A DNA stretch of 64,000 nucleotides, taken from NCBI GenBank assembly GCA_023241745.1, contig JALQCY010000005.1, positions 353,469-417,468 of the forward strand. Reading direction: 5' to 3'. How positions within the stretch are numbered: position 1 is the stretch's first letter; every line of letters starts with the position of its first letter. The notes below the pieces were generated by a model that did no database searches, was not told the DNA's origin, and was given only the letters and a program-made list of their open reading frames with translations. Source of the DNA: Isoptericola peretonis (GTDB lineage: Bacteria; Actinomycetota; Actinomycetes; Actinomycetales; Cellulomonadaceae). Positions 1 to 9,006 of this stretch are shown here, piece by piece. The position numbers and the translations under genes were made by a program.

Positions 1-911
1 CGCGCGGCGACGACTCCGCGGACCTCGACATGTGGATCCCCAACAGCCCGGGGGGCGGCTACGACCAGACCGGCCGCGCCGCCGTCGGCGTGCTGGACCG
101 CGACGACATCACCGGCGGCGACATCCAGGTCACCAACATCCTGGGCGCGGGCGGCTCGGTCGCGATGTCGCGACTCATGGGCGAGGAGGGCAACGAGCGG
201 CTCCTGATGACGCTCGGCCTCGGCGTCGTCGGGTCGACGTACTCGTTCGGCGTGGACGCGCGGCCGCACGACGCGACCCCCATCGCCCAGCTCATCGAGG
301 AGCAGGAGGGCGTGCTGGTCCCCGCCGACTCGCCCTTCGAGACCATCGACGACCTCGTGGCGGCGTGGCAGGAGGACCCCGGCTCCGTGGTCGTCGGCGG
401 CGGCTCGTCGCCCGGCGGCCCCGACCACCTGTTCCCCATGCAGCTCGCCAAGGCGACGGACGTCGACCCGAAGGACGTGCGGTACGTGTCCTACGACGGC
501 GGCGGCCCGCTGACCAGCGCGCTGCTGGGGAACAAGATCCAGGTCGGGTTCTCCGGCCTCGCCGAGTTCGAGGGACAGATCGCGGCCGGCGAGCTGCGCG
601 TGCTCGCCGTCTCGGGCGACGAACGGGTCGCGGGCGACACGCTCGCCGACGTGCCGACCCTCACCGAGTCCGGCATCGACCTCGTCTTCACGAACTGGCG
701 CGGCGTCGTCGCCCCACCGGGCATCAGCGACGAGCGCCGCGACGAGCTCGTCGAGCACCTCACCCGCATGCACGACTCGCCCGAGTGGGAGCAGGCCCTG
801 GCCGACAACGGCTGGACCGACGCCTTCGTCACCGGCGACGACTTCGAGCAGTTCCTGCGCGAGCAGGACGAGCGGGTGTCCACCACCCTGAGGGAGCTGA
901 ACCTGCTGTGA
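1..911 (+). CDS. tctC: TctC-like tripartite tricarboxylate transporter substrate-binding protein (5' partial)
   Basis: The reading frame is open from the left edge, so the start and the expected signal peptide are outside the window. The visible part begins near the mature N-terminus, with the Pro-Asn-Ser-Pro-Gly-Gly-Gly-Tyr-Asp stretch typical of Bug/TctC solute receptors. It ends with the usual lobe containing DVPTLTESG and NWRGVVAPPG. By family knowledge it binds a carboxylate outside the membrane and delivers it to the TctAB permease. The immediate tctB and tctA neighbours support this. The stop overlaps the GTG of tctB by 3 bases, so the genes are translationally coupled. The ligand cannot be told from sequence. 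Confidence 0.9.
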   Translation, partial: RGDDSADLDMWIPNSPGGGYDQTGRAAVGVLDRDDITGGDIQVTNILGAGGSVAMSRLMGEEGNERLLMTLGLGVVGSTYSFGVDARPHDATPIAQLIEEQEGVLVPADSPFETIDDLVAAWQEDPGSVVVGGGSSPGGPDHLFPMQLAKATDVDPKDVRYVSYDGGGPLTSALLGNKIQVGFSGLAEFEGQIAAGELRVLAVSGDERVAGDTLADVPTLTESGIDLVFTNWRGVVAPPGISDERRDELVEHLTRMHDSPEWEQALADNGWTDAFVTGDDFEQFLREQDERVSTTLRELNLL

Positions 912-1417
912 GCGCCGACCTGGAGACACCGGCGAGCACCCGCGTCGACGCCGCCCAGTACGGGCTGGCCGCCGTGCTGCTCGTCGTCGGCGCGTACACC
1001 GTGTACGACGCCATGACGCTGGACGTCGGGTTCGCCGACCCCGTGGGCCCGCGCGTCTTCCCGGTCGTCATCGGCGCCGGGCTCGTCGTCACGAGCGTGC
1101 TGCTGGCCGTGGCCACGGCACGCGGGTCGCGGCCCGAGCCGGAGGCCGGCGAGGACGTGGACGTCACGACGCCCGCCGACTGGCCCACGGTGCTGAAGCT
1201 CGTCGGCGTCGTCCTGCTGACCATCGCGACCGTCGGCTGGCTGGGGTGGGCGCTCGCCGGCGTGATCCTCTTCGCCGGCGCGGCGTGGGCGCTCGGCAGC
1301 CGCACGACGATCCGCGACGTCCTCGTGGGGCTCGTCCTCGCCGTGGCGAGCTGGTACGGCTTCGTCGTCGGGCTGGGCATCCCGCTCACCCCCGGCGTCC
1401 TCGACGGGATCCTGTGA
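908..1417 (+). CDS. tctB: TctB family small permease subunit
   Basis: This 169-residue protein starts at GTG 908, which overlaps the tctC stop. It has about four hydrophobic segments: one near residues 15-33, one after the GPRVFPVVIGAG motif typical of TctB, and two in the C-terminal half. TctB is the small membrane subunit of the tripartite tricarboxylate transporter and works with TctA. The position between tctC and tctA is the standard operon order. The open frame extends far upstream, but that part is out of phase with tctC coding and is ignored. Confidence 0.88.
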   Translation: MSADLETPASTRVDAAQYGLAAVLLVVGAYTVYDAMTLDVGFADPVGPRVFPVVIGAGLVVTSVLLAVATARGSRPEPEAGEDVDVTTPADWPTVLKLVGVVLLTIATVGWLGWALAGVILFAGAAWALGSRTTIRDVLVGLVLAVASWYGFVVGLGIPLTPGVLDGIL

Positions 1418-1429
1418 GGCGATGAGCTG

Positions 1430-3013
1430 ATGGAGAACCTCGGACTGCTGGCCGACGGCCTCGCCGCCGCCCTCACCCCCATGAACCTCCTGTACGCCGC
1501 CGTCGGCGTGCTGCTCGGCACGTTCGTCGGCGTGCTGCCCGGCATCGGGCCGGCCATGGCGATCGCGCTGCTGCTGCCCGTGACGTTCGGGCTCGAGCCC
1601 ACGCAGGCGTTCATCATGTTCGCCGGCCTGTACTACGGCGGCATGTACGGCGGGTCGACGACGTCGATCCTGCTCAACACGCCCGGCGAGTCGGCGTCCG
1701 TGATGACGGCGCTCGAGGGCAACCTCATGGCGCGGGCCGGGCGAGGCGCGCAGGCGCTGGCGACCGCCGCGGTCGGGTCGTTCGTCGCGGGCACGATCGG
1801 CACGCTGCTGGTCGCGATGTTCGCGCCCGCGCTGGCCGACGTCGCCGTGGAGATCGGCGCGCCGTCGTACTTCGCGCTCATGGTGCTGGCCCTCGTCATG
1901 ACCGCGACCGTGCTCGGGGCGAGCCCGCTGCGCGGCCTGCTCTCCCTGTTCGTGGGCCTGACGATCGGGCTCGTGGGCCTCGACCTCAACACCGGCCAGC
2001 CGCGCCTGACGTTCGGCGTCACCCAGCTCGTGGACCGCCTGGACATCGTCGTGGTGGCGGTGGGCATCTTCGCCGTCGGCGAGGCCCTGTGGGTGGCGGC
2101 GCACCTGCGCCGCAAGCCCGCGCGGGTCGTGCCGGTCGGGCAGCCGTGGCTCGGACGCAACGACCTGCGCCGCTCCTGGCGGCCGTGGCTGCGCGGCACC
2201 GCGTACGGGTTCCCGTTCGGCGCGCTGCCCGCGGGCGGCGCGGAGCTGCCGACGTTCCTGTCGTACGTCACCGAGCGCCGGCTGGCGAAGCGCGCGACCC
2301 TGAAGGGCCGCGGCACGGGGGCGGGTCCGGGCGGCGACGAGTTCGGCAAGGGTGCCATCGAGGGCGTCGCCGGGCCGGAGGCCGCGAACAACGCGTCCGC
2401 CGCGGGGATGCTCGTGCCGATGCTGGCCCTCGGCCTGCCCGTCACGGCGACGGCGTCCGTGATGCTGTCCGCGCTGCAGGGCTACGGCATCCAGCCCGGC
2501 CCGCAGCTCATGACCGAGCACGCCGACATGGTGTGGACGCTGCTCGCGAGCCTGCTGATCGGCAACGTGCTGCTGCTGGTGCTCAACCTGCCGCTGGCGC
2601 CGCTGTGGGCCCGGCTGCTGCGGATCCCGCGGCCGCAGCTGTACGCCGGCATCCTGTTCTTCGCGTGCCTCGGTGCGTACGCCACCAACCTGGACCCGTT
2701 CGACATCGCGCTGCTGCTCGTGTTCGGCCTGCTCGGGATGGCGATGCGGCGGTTCGGGCTGCCGGTGCTGCCGCTCATCCTCGGCGTCATCCTCGGCCCC
2801 CTCATGGAGACCAAGCTGCGCGAGGCGCTCACCATCTCCGGCGGCGACCCCGCCATCCTGTGGAGCGAGCCGCTGGCGATCGCCATCTACGTGGTGCTCC
2901 TGCTGGTGCTGGTGACCCGGCCGCTGCTGTCGCGGTGGCGGTCGCGGACCGAGTCGCGGATCGTCGCGGAGGCGCACGAGGCCGAGGCCGTGACGGAAGG
3001 AGCACAGCGGTGA
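1430..3013 (+). CDS. tctA: TctA family large permease subunit
   Basis: This 527-residue polytopic membrane protein has the family's normal length of about 500. Near the N-terminus it carries the glycine/proline-rich [17 protein letters not shown] motif and the [20 protein letters not shown] motif that define TctA. A second half contains [25 protein letters not shown]. It forms the sodium-coupled carboxylate channel of the Tct system with TctB, fed by TctC. The start lies 12 bases after the tctB stop. The stop overlaps the GTG of the next gene (3010), so the stress protein appears to be in the same transcript. Confidence 0.92.
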   Translation: MENLGLLADGLAAALTPMNLLYAAVGVLLGTFVGVLPGIGPAMAIALLLPVTFGLEPTQAFIMFAGLYYGGMYGGSTTSILLNTPGESASVMTALEGNLMARAGRGAQALATAAVGSFVAGTIGTLLVAMFAPALADVAVEIGAPSYFALMVLALVMTATVLGASPLRGLLSLFVGLTIGLVGLDLNTGQPRLTFGVTQLVDRLDIVVVAVGIFAVGEALWVAAHLRRKPARVVPVGQPWLGRNDLRRSWRPWLRGTAYGFPFGALPAGGAELPTFLSYVTERRLAKRATLKGRGTGAGPGGDEFGKGAIEGVAGPEAANNASAAGMLVPMLALGLPVTATASVMLSALQGYGIQPGPQLMTEHADMVWTLLASLLIGNVLLLVLNLPLAPLWARLLRIPRPQLYAGILFFACLGAYATNLDPFDIALLLVFGLLGMAMRRFGLPVLPLILGVILGPLMETKLREALTISGGDPAILWSEPLAIAIYVVLLLVLVTRPLLSRWRSRTESRIVAEAHEAEAVTEGAQR

Positions 3014-3441
3014 CGACGGACGAGACGAGCCCGGCCGACGGCTGGGTGGTGGTGGCGTGGACGCCGGACGAGTTCGGCGACGCCGCCCTGGAGCACGGCA
3101 TCGCCTGGGCCCGCGAGGGCGGCCGCGGCGTCGCGGTGGTGAACGGAACCCGCGGCGACGCCCTCGTCGACGAGCGCTTCGCCGCGCCCGCCGGCCTCGC
3201 GGACCTCGCGGAACGGCTGCGCGGCACCGGGCTGCCGCACGTCGTGCGGCAGGAGATGGGGCGGGACGTCGCCGAGCAGGTGCTCGACGTCGCGGCGGAG
3301 CTGGACGCCCGCCTCGTCGTGGTGGGGCTGCGCCACCGCAGCCCCGTCGGCAAGCTGCTCATGGGCAGCGTCGCCCAGCGCATCCTGCTCACCGCCACCT
3401 GCCCCGTGCTGGCCGTCAAGCCCGGTGGACGGACCGCCTGA
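3010..3441 (+). CDS. Universal stress protein (UspA family), single domain
   Basis: The 143-residue protein begins at GTG 3010, overlapping the tctA stop by 4 bases. The UspA fold is recognised from the C-terminal half: [20 protein letters not shown] followed by [20 protein letters not shown]. This is the usual nucleotide-binding glycine region and final beta strand, although the canonical G-x2-G has an arginine in place of one glycine. Small Usp proteins bind ATP or AMP and act in stress physiology. Coupling to a carboxylate transporter is recurrent in actinobacteria and may mean regulation of transport by energy state, which is inference. Confidence 0.85.
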   Translation: MTTDETSPADGWVVVAWTPDEFGDAALEHGIAWAREGGRGVAVVNGTRGDALVDERFAAPAGLADLAERLRGTGLPHVVRQEMGRDVAEQVLDVAAELDARLVVVGLRHRSPVGKLLMGSVAQRILLTATCPVLAVKPGGRTA

Positions 3442-3493
3442 ACCGCCGCCGGGCTCGCGTGTAAGAGCCTGCCCGCCCGGGACACTACGTGGT

Positions 3494-4069
3494 GTGAGCA
3501 CCCCCGACGACGCGGCCGGCCCGCGCGAGAGGCTGGCCGCGCTGTGGAGCGCGCACGCCGTCCGCGTGCAGGCCTACCTGTGGCGGCACACCGACCCGGA
3601 CACCGCGCAGGACCTGCTCTCCGAGACGTTCCTGGTGGCCTGGCGCCGTATCGACGACGTGCCCGACCCGGCGCTGCCGTGGCTGCTCGTCGTCGCACGC
3701 AACCTCGTGCGCAACGCGCACCGGGCGGCCCGGCGACGACGCACGCTCGACGACGACCTCGCATCGCTCGAGGCGTCCGCCCCGCTGCCGGAGGCCGCCC
3801 CCGAGGCGCTCGCCGTCGAGCGGGACACCCTGCTGCGCGGGCTCGCCCGGCTCACCGAGCGCGAGCGGGAGGCGCTCCTGCTCGTCGCGTGGGACGGGCT
3901 CGCGCCGCCCGAGGCCGCCGCCGTCGCCGGCTGCAGCACCGCCACGTTCCACGTGCGCCTGCACCGCGCCCGGCGGCGCCTCGCCCCGCTCGCCGAGGAC
4001 GGTGCGGGTGGCCCCGACCGCTCCCCTGGTGTCCCCCGCTCCCCCGCGCCCTCGAGGAGGACGGCATGA
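3494..4069 (+). CDS. ECF-type RNA polymerase sigma factor (sigma-70 family)
   Basis: GTG 3494 gives a 191-residue protein with sigma region 2 at about residues 14-80, including the acidic TDPDTAQDLLSETFLVAWRR helix. Region 4 is at about 120-175, with LTEREREALLLVAWDGL and a helix-turn-helix around CSTATFHVRLHRARRRL. There is no region 3 or 1.1, as in ECF sigmas. No Shine-Dalgarno sequence is visible. A GACACT hexamer at 3481-3486 lies 7 bases before the start and could drive a leaderless message. The stop overlaps the ATG of the next membrane protein, the usual place for an anti-sigma partner. It could equally be a sigma with fused-domain regulation; the stimulus is unknown. Confidence 0.85.
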   Translation: MSTPDDAAGPRERLAALWSAHAVRVQAYLWRHTDPDTAQDLLSETFLVAWRRIDDVPDPALPWLLVVARNLVRNAHRAARRRRTLDDDLASLEASAPLPEAAPEALAVERDTLLRGLARLTEREREALLLVAWDGLAPPEAAAVAGCSTATFHVRLHRARRRLAPLAEDGAGGPDRSPGVPRSPAPSRRTA

Positions 4070-5397
4070 GCCCCGCAGAGCTGGACGAGCGGCTCGCCCG
4101 CCTCGCCCCCACCACGTCCCCCGACCCGGAGCGGCTCGACGCCGCCCGTGCCGCCCTCGACGCCGCCCTCGACGGCCCCGGCGACCCGCGCAGCCGCCGC
4201 GTCGGCGGCGCGCACGTGCTCGACCTGGGCGACGTCCCCGCCGGGGACGCCCCCCTCGGGGTCGCCGACGACGTCGTCGTCCCGCTCGACCGCGGCCGCA
4301 CCGCCCGCGAGCGCCGCCGTCGCCGGGTGCGGCTCGGCGTCGCCGCCGCCGGCGTGGTCGGCGTGGTCGGCGTCGGGCTGGCCCTGTCGCCGTGGGGGCC
4401 CGCGCCCGGACCCGCGTCACCGACAGCGGCGTCGTGCCTCGCGCACGTCGCGGACTCGGCACCCTCCGAGAACGCCGAGCCCGACCTGGCCTGGCGCACC
4501 CTCGCCCACGAGGCGAGCGGCTCCGCGGACGCCACGCTGCTCCGGTCGCACGCCACGGGTGACACGGGCTTCTGCGGGAACCGCACCGACGGCGCCGGCT
4601 CGACCTCGACCAGCATGCTGTGGACGAACGTCCCTCCCGAGGTGCCTGGTACCGGCCAGGTCGCTGTGGGCGGGGCGCTGGACGGCGAGTGGTACGTCGC
4701 GTGGGGCGCGGCGGGCGCCGACGTCACGTCGTTGCGGCTGCACGCGGCGTGGTCGGCCGGCGACGGCTCCAGCGACTCCGGCCTCGTCGTCGACGCCCGT
4801 CGGGACGGCGCGGACTGGTCGGTGTTCCTGCGTGGCGAAGAGGTCCCGGACGACGCCGTCGTCTCCCTGGTGTGGCAGCTTGACGACGGCACCGAGCAGT
4901 CCCTGCCGCTCGACAGCGGCTGGCCGGAGGGCGGCGCGGCGGAGACCGTGCTGACGCAGCAGCGGCGGGACGCGTGCACCGACGGCCCCGGCCTCCCCGG
5001 GCTGCGACCTGTCATCGAGGAGCGGTACGACGACCTCGGCCTCACCGTGGCGGTGGGCAGAGGTCAGCTCGTCGCCTGCATGCAGGAGGCTGTCCCGCCC
5101 TACGACTCCGGGAACACGATGAGCGGCCCGGTCGCGGCGCAGGGGCCCGCACCGGACGAGGCGGTGTCCGAGGTGGGCGGCTCCGCGGACGACGACCGGA
5201 TGATGGTGGGCCGCGCAGGCGACGACGTCGCGCGCGTCGAGGTGCTGCTCGCGGACGGCACCGTGGTCGAGGGCGTGCTGTCCGACGGGTACTGGGCGGC
5301 GTGGACCAGCACCGCGAGCGAGAAGGCCTGGGACGGGGCCAGGCTCGTCTGGTTTCTCGAGGACGGCTCACGACACGAGCGCCGGCTGGTCGGCTGA
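4066..5397 (+). CDS. Single-pass membrane protein, possible partner of the upstream ECF sigma factor
   Basis: This 443-residue protein has a good GAGGAGG ribosome site at 4054-4060, and its ATG overlaps the sigma factor stop (ATGA). An acidic, arginine-rich cytoplasmic segment (about 1-85) ends in RERRRRRVR. One transmembrane helix follows (about 86-107) and then a large extracytoplasmic region with several cysteines. The arrangement sigma gene then single-pass membrane protein resembles a sigma/anti-sigma pair, but the zinc-binding HxxxCxxC motif of ZAS anti-sigmas is absent. I do not recognise the external domain. The link to sigma control is inferred from position only. Confidence 0.6.
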   Translation: MSPAELDERLARLAPTTSPDPERLDAARAALDAALDGPGDPRSRRVGGAHVLDLGDVPAGDAPLGVADDVVVPLDRGRTARERRRRRVRLGVAAAGVVGVVGVGLALSPWGPAPGPASPTAASCLAHVADSAPSENAEPDLAWRTLAHEASGSADATLLRSHATGDTGFCGNRTDGAGSTSTSMLWTNVPPEVPGTGQVAVGGALDGEWYVAWGAAGADVTSLRLHAAWSAGDGSSDSGLVVDARRDGADWSVFLRGEEVPDDAVVSLVWQLDDGTEQSLPLDSGWPEGGAAETVLTQQRRDACTDGPGLPGLRPVIEERYDDLGLTVAVGRGQLVACMQEAVPPYDSGNTMSGPVAAQGPAPDEAVSEVGGSADDDRMMVGRAGDDVARVEVLLADGTVVEGVLSDGYWAAWTSTASEKAWDGARLVWFLEDGSRHERRLVG

Positions 5398-5414
5398 GCA
5401 CCGGCCCTGCTCAG
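5394..5414. terminator. Hairpin shared by two converging stop codons
   Basis: The 7-bp arms CTGAGCA and TGCTCAG enclose a 7-base loop. Each arm contains the stop codon of one of the two converging genes (membrane protein and surE). It is a candidate bidirectional terminator without a T-tract. Confidence 0.45.
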
Positions 5415-6199
5415 GCGTCGCTCGGTCGGCCGGCCCGGGTGTCTGCGCCGAAGCCCGGGAGCTCCACGGTCTCGTCGGCGTAGGGCGCGATCAGCAGGGA
5501 GGCCGTCGCCCACCCCTGGGCGAGGAGCCCGGCGTCGGACTCCGGCTCCGTGGACCGCTCCGTGCCCTCGTACCGCACCACGAGGGCGTCGTCGCCCTCG
5601 CCGCGGGCCACGCGTGCGTGCACCGCGCCGAAGGTGGCGAGCGGCGCCTGCCGGAACCCCCGCAGCTCGTCGCGGGGCAGGTCCGGCACGTTGACGTTGA
5701 GGGTGCGCCGGCGGGGCGGCGCGCTCAGCACCCAGCCGAGCGCGTGCGCGGCCACCTGCTCGGCGGTGTCCCAGTGCTGCGGGTCCTCCGCGTCCAGGGA
5801 GACGGCGAGCGTCCGCATGCCGAGTGACGCCGCGGACAGCGCCGCCCCCACGGTGCCCGAGTGCAGGACGGCGTTGCCGATGTTGGGGCCGCGGTTGACG
5901 CCCGAGAGCAGCACGTCGGGCACGTCCCCGAAGGCCCCGTACGCCGAGACGAAGGCGATGAGCGCCGGGTCGGCGGCGACCGCCAGCGAGCGCACGCCGT
6001 CGGGCACCCCCGGCGCCCGGCGCTCCTCGACGACGAGCCTTCCGTCCTCCTGCGCGCCGTGCAGCGCCGCGGACGCACCCGAGGACTCCGCGTCGGGCGC
6101 CGCGACCAGCACGTCGAGCCCCGCCGCCACCGCGCAGCGCGCGAGCACCCCCAGCCCGGGCGAGTCGATCCCGTCGTCGTTCGTCACCAGGGCCAGCAT
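5411..6199 (-). CDS. surE: 5'/3'-nucleotidase SurE
   Basis: The 262-residue protein starts LALVTNDDGIDSPGL, the SurE signature whose Asp-Asp pair coordinates the divalent metal. It continues with DVLLSGVNRGPNIGNAVLHSGTVGAA, the family's Ser/Asn metal and phosphate site. SurE removes phosphate from nucleoside monophosphates and is linked to stationary-phase survival. ATG 6199 has a GAGAGGAG ribosome site about 8 bases upstream. Length is normal. It reads toward the sigma-factor-linked membrane protein and meets it at a hairpin. The PfkB kinase lies 42 bases upstream on the same strand. Confidence 0.92.
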   Translation of the reverse strand: MLALVTNDDGIDSPGLGVLARCAVAAGLDVLVAAPDAESSGASAALHGAQEDGRLVVEERRAPGVPDGVRSLAVAADPALIAFVSAYGAFGDVPDVLLSGVNRGPNIGNAVLHSGTVGAALSAASLGMRTLAVSLDAEDPQHWDTAEQVAAHALGWVLSAPPRRRTLNVNVPDLPRDELRGFRQAPLATFGAVHARVARGEGDDALVVRYEGTERSTEPESDAGLLAQGWATASLLIAPYADETVELPGFGADTRAGRPSDA

Positions 6200-6241
6200 C
6201 GTCAGCTCCTCTCGTCGTCCGTCCGCGCCGTCTGCCGCGTG

Positions 6242-7177
6242 TCAGTCGAGCACGTCGACCGTGACCCGGTCGGCGAAGCTCTCGATCTCCTCCCGGCGAC
6301 CGGTCCCCAGACCGTGCCGCGTCACGTTCAGCGCCCCCGCCGCGGCGCCCAGCCGCACCGCGTCCTGGAGCGGCAGCCCCCGCGCCAGCCCGACGGCGAT
6401 GCCGGCCGTCATCGAGTCGCCGGCCCCGCGGTGGTCCACCGTGGACACGGCGGGCGTCGCGATCGTCGACGCGCCGTCGGACGTGACGAGCAGCGTCGGC
6501 TCCTGCGCCCGCGAGACGACGAGGGCGCCCAGCCCCTCATCGACCCACTTCTCCGCGGCCCGGCGCAGCTCGGCGACGGAGTCGTCCGCCGCCAGGCCGG
6601 CGTCGAGCATCTCCTCGTGGCTCATCTTCAGCACCGCCTTCGCCTCTCCGGCGACGGCGGCCCCGAGCTCGCCGTTCAGGTCGGCGACGACCTGCGTGCC
6701 CGACGCGGTCACGTCGTGGGCGAGGCGCGCGAGGAAGTCGGACGGCAGCCCGATGTCGTGCTGCGTGCCCGTGAGGACGCAGACGTCGGCCTCCAGCGCG
6801 GCGACCAGCGACGTGCCGTACAGGTCGTCGAGGGCGTGGCGGTCGAGCGGCGTCGACGGCATCGTGACGGTCACCGGCTCGCCCCCCGAGCGGCGGTCCC
6901 GCAGCTGGGTGCCGCCACCTCCCTGGGCGGCCGTCCGCAGCTCGAGCCCCCGGCTGCGGGCCAGGTGCGCGGTGATCTCGCCCGTCTCGCCGCCGAACGG
7001 GCCGCAGACGGCGACGTCGGCCCCGAGGGCGCGGGCCATGGTCGCGACCCACAGCCCCTGGCCGCCGGGGTGCACGTGGATCTCCGGGAGGTCCCGCACC
7101 CGGTCCGTCTCGATCTCGATGGTGAGCAGCGGCTCGGGGGCCACGACGCAGACGGCGGCCTGACGGTCGGAGGTCAT
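6242..7177 (-). CDS. PfkB family carbohydrate kinase (1-phosphofructokinase-like)
   Basis: This 311-residue protein has the N-terminal PfkB glycine signature, [20 protein letters not shown]. The second signature near the C-terminus is [20 protein letters not shown], whose Asp is the catalytic base and whose GAGD forms the anion hole. The N-terminal motif resembles 1-phosphofructokinase and tagatose-6-phosphate kinases more than ribokinase, so a sugar-phosphate substrate is likely but not proven. ATG 7177 is chosen because a TAGGGT hexamer (7185-7190 on the minus strand) lies 7 bases upstream and no ribosome site exists, consistent with a leaderless transcript. In-frame codons further upstream lack family similarity. 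Confidence 0.82.
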   Translation of the reverse strand: MTSDRQAAVCVVAPEPLLTIEIETDRVRDLPEIHVHPGGQGLWVATMARALGADVAVCGPFGGETGEITAHLARSRGLELRTAAQGGGGTQLRDRRSGGEPVTVTMPSTPLDRHALDDLYGTSLVAALEADVCVLTGTQHDIGLPSDFLARLAHDVTASGTQVVADLNGELGAAVAGEAKAVLKMSHEEMLDAGLAADDSVAELRRAAEKWVDEGLGALVVSRAQEPTLLVTSDGASTIATPAVSTVDHRGAGDSMTAGIAVGLARGLPLQDAVRLGAAAGALNVTRHGLGTGRREEIESFADRVTVDVLD

Positions 7178-7239
7178 GCTCCGGACCCTAGGCAGGTCCG
7201 AGGATGCCCGCCGCACGGACGAAGGGTGCGCCGGACGAC

Positions 7240-7294
7240 GCCGACGGCGCCCGCCCGACATGTCCCTGAACACGGTCGGGCGGACGCCGTCGGC
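7240..7294. terminator. Large inverted repeat just after the membrane protein stop
   Basis: Two 20-base arms (7240-7259 and 7275-7294) pair with one mismatch around a 15-base loop. The structure begins 5 bases beyond the stop of the minus-strand gene at 7299. No T-tract follows. It is most likely a GC-rich terminator for that gene; a processing or regulatory hairpin is possible. Confidence 0.55.
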
Positions 7295-7298
7295 AGCT

Positions 7299-7886
7299 TC
7301 AGCGCGGGGCGGCCAGGTGCTGCTCCCACGGCAGCAGCGTCACGGGGTGCGGCGGGTGGTCCGACGCCCGCAGCGTCAGGTCCACCACCGCCGCGCGCAC
7401 CTGCGACCACTCGGCGTCGCCGTCGGACGAGCCGGGCCCGCCCGGCGGCCGCTCCGCGAGCGCGAGAATCTGCTGGAGCACCAGCACCGCGCGCCGCTGG
7501 TCGACCCGCCGGGCGGTGTGGACCCCGGTCGCGGCCCGGACCACCTGGGCGGCGAGAGCCTCGCCGCGCGAACCGTGCGCGAGCGGCGCGGAGGTCGCCA
7601 GGCGCAGCGGCACCGGTGCCGCCCGCAGCGACCAGCGGATGCCGGACGGGTCGTGCGGCCGGATGCGCGCCGGGCCGCGCAGCAGCGACGCCACCAGCAA
7701 CGCGACGACGACCAGCACCACGGACCCCGCCAGCGTCCAGGTCCAGCCCGCCGCGCGCGGCCCGGACGGCACCAGGAGCATGAGGACGCCCGCCCACACG
7801 GCCCACATGGTCGCGCAGCCCACCGCCACCAGGGCGAAGATCAGGGCCGCGGAGGCGTCCCCGGGACGACGACGGCGAGTGCTCAT
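7299..7886 (-). CDS. Hypothetical membrane protein with two N-terminal helices
   Basis: The 195-residue protein starts [10 protein letters not shown] and has two transmembrane helices (about residues 12-38 and 46-68) forming a short hairpin. A soluble C-terminal domain of about 120 residues follows, rich in Arg, Ala and Leu. I do not recognise the family. The basic N-terminus before the first helix predicts that both termini are cytoplasmic. A strong hairpin follows the stop. The purN-like gene lies 48 bases upstream on the same strand, with no functional link evident. Confidence 0.65.
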   Translation of the reverse strand: MSTRRRRPGDASAALIFALVAVGCATMWAVWAGVLMLLVPSGPRAAGWTWTLAGSVVLVVVALLVASLLRGPARIRPHDPSGIRWSLRAAPVPLRLATSAPLAHGSRGEALAAQVVRAATGVHTARRVDQRRAVLVLQQILALAERPPGGPGSSDGDAEWSQVRAAVVDLTLRASDHPPHPVTLLPWEQHLAAPR

Positions 7887-7934
7887 ACCTCTGAGTTGCC
7901 GGCACCGGGGTGATCCCTACCGCCGACCACGCGA

Positions 7935-8534
7935 TCAGGGGCGCCAGGACCGGAGGACGTCGGTCAGCAGCTCCTTCTCCGTGGCCTGCACGCGGGCGCG
8001 GAGCGCGGGCACGTCGTCGCCGGGCAGGACCGGGACCTCGGCCTGCGCGACGACCGGGCCCTCGTCGTACTGCGCGGTCACCAGGTGCACGGTCGCGCCG
8101 GAGGTCGTCCGCCCTGCCGCGAGGACGGCCGCGTGCACACGGTCCCCGTACATGCCCGCGCCCCCGAACTCCGGCAGCAGGGCGGGGTGCGTGTTGAGGA
8201 TCCGCCCGTCGTACCGGGAGAGCACCAGGGGACCGAGCTTCTTCATGTACCCCACGAGCACCACCACGTCGACGTCCGCCCCGACGAGGGCGGCAAGGAC
8301 GGCGGAGTCGAGGTCGTGCGCGTCGGGGTGCGTGACCCCGCTGAGGTGCGCGGTCGGGAGGCAGTGCCGGCGAGCGACGTCGAAGATCCCCGACCGGCTG
8401 TTGTTCCCGAGCACGAGACGCACGTCGACCGCTCCGGAGTCGATGACGCGCGCGGCGGTGCTCCCCGCCCCGGATCCCACCAGGGCGACGCGGAGCGGGG
8501 CGAGGGAACGACCAGGGATGGGCGGTGTCGTCAC
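7935..8534 (-). CDS. purN: Phosphoribosylglycinamide formyltransferase-like protein (PurN)
   Basis: The 199-residue protein carries the formyltransferase core RILNTHPALLPEFGGAGMYG, containing the catalytic Asn and His. It is followed by VHAAVLAAGRTTSGATVHLV and the YDEGPVVAQ stretch with the catalytic Asp region. The N-terminus ALVGSGAGSTAARVI is the phosphate-binding loop. In purine synthesis PurN transfers a formyl group from 10-formyl-tetrahydrofolate to GAR. The GTG start at 8534 lacks a ribosome site; a CAGGAT hexamer (8541-8546) lies 6 bases upstream. No other purine gene is adjacent, so an isolated housekeeping copy is the simplest reading. Confidence 0.88.
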   Translation of the reverse strand: MTTPPIPGRSLAPLRVALVGSGAGSTAARVIDSGAVDVRLVLGNNSRSGIFDVARRHCLPTAHLSGVTHPDAHDLDSAVLAALVGADVDVVVLVGYMKKLGPLVLSRYDGRILNTHPALLPEFGGAGMYGDRVHAAVLAAGRTTSGATVHLVTAQYDEGPVVAQAEVPVLPGDDVPALRARVQATEKELLTDVLRSWRP

Positions 8535-8562
8535 GACGCGATCCTGGCAGACGTGACCAGAC

Positions 8563-8943
8563 TCAGGAGGTCGCCCACACCCCCAGCTCGTTGCCGCTCG
8601 GGTCGAGGAAGTGGAAGCGGCGGCCGCCGGGGAACGCGTACGGCCCGGCGACGACCTGACCCCCGGCGCGCGCGACGCCGTCGAGGGTCGCGTCGAGGTC
8701 CTCGGAGAACAGCAGCACGAAGGGGCCGCCGCGGCTGATGTCGGCGGCGTCCGCGAGGCGGAGCCCGCCCGCCTCGGCGGGCGCCTGCTCCGCGGCGGTC
8801 CGGATGCCCGCGTACTCGGGGCCGTAGGGGACGAACTCCCAGCCGAACGCCGCGGCGTAGAACTCCTGCGCCGCGGCGAGGTCGGTCACGGGCAGCTCGA
8901 GGTAGTCGACGGTGTGGTGGACGCCGTGCGCGTGGTCGCTCAT
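8563..8943 (-). CDS. VOC (glyoxalase/bleomycin resistance) family protein
   Basis: The 126-residue protein has one vicinal-oxygen-chelate unit pair: an N-terminal VDYLELPVTDLAAAQEFYAAAFGW module and a C-terminal GGRRFHFLDPSGNELGVWA strand. Both are hallmarks of VOC proteins that bind a metal or small ligand. The actual substrate is not predictable; many such proteins are uncharacterised lyases or antibiotic-binding proteins. ATG 8943 is chosen because homology begins directly after it, although the frame stays open far upstream through the oppositely oriented plsC-like gene. Confidence 0.8.
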   Translation of the reverse strand: MSDHAHGVHHTVDYLELPVTDLAAAQEFYAAAFGWEFVPYGPEYAGIRTAAEQAPAEAGGLRLADAADISRGGPFVLLFSEDLDATLDGVARAGGQVVAGPYAFPGGRRFHFLDPSGNELGVWATS

Positions 8944-9006
8944 CCCGGCAGCATCCCGCGGGCCTCCGACAGCGTCCCGGTGGGCTGCGGCCGGTAGAGT
9001 CGTCCG

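Noticed and set aside
491-2977. Very long open frame on the minus strand across tctB and tctA
   Set aside because: Its predicted protein is Arg/Gln/His-rich with no motif, while the plus strand encodes clear TctB and TctA. It is a GC-rich shadow frame.
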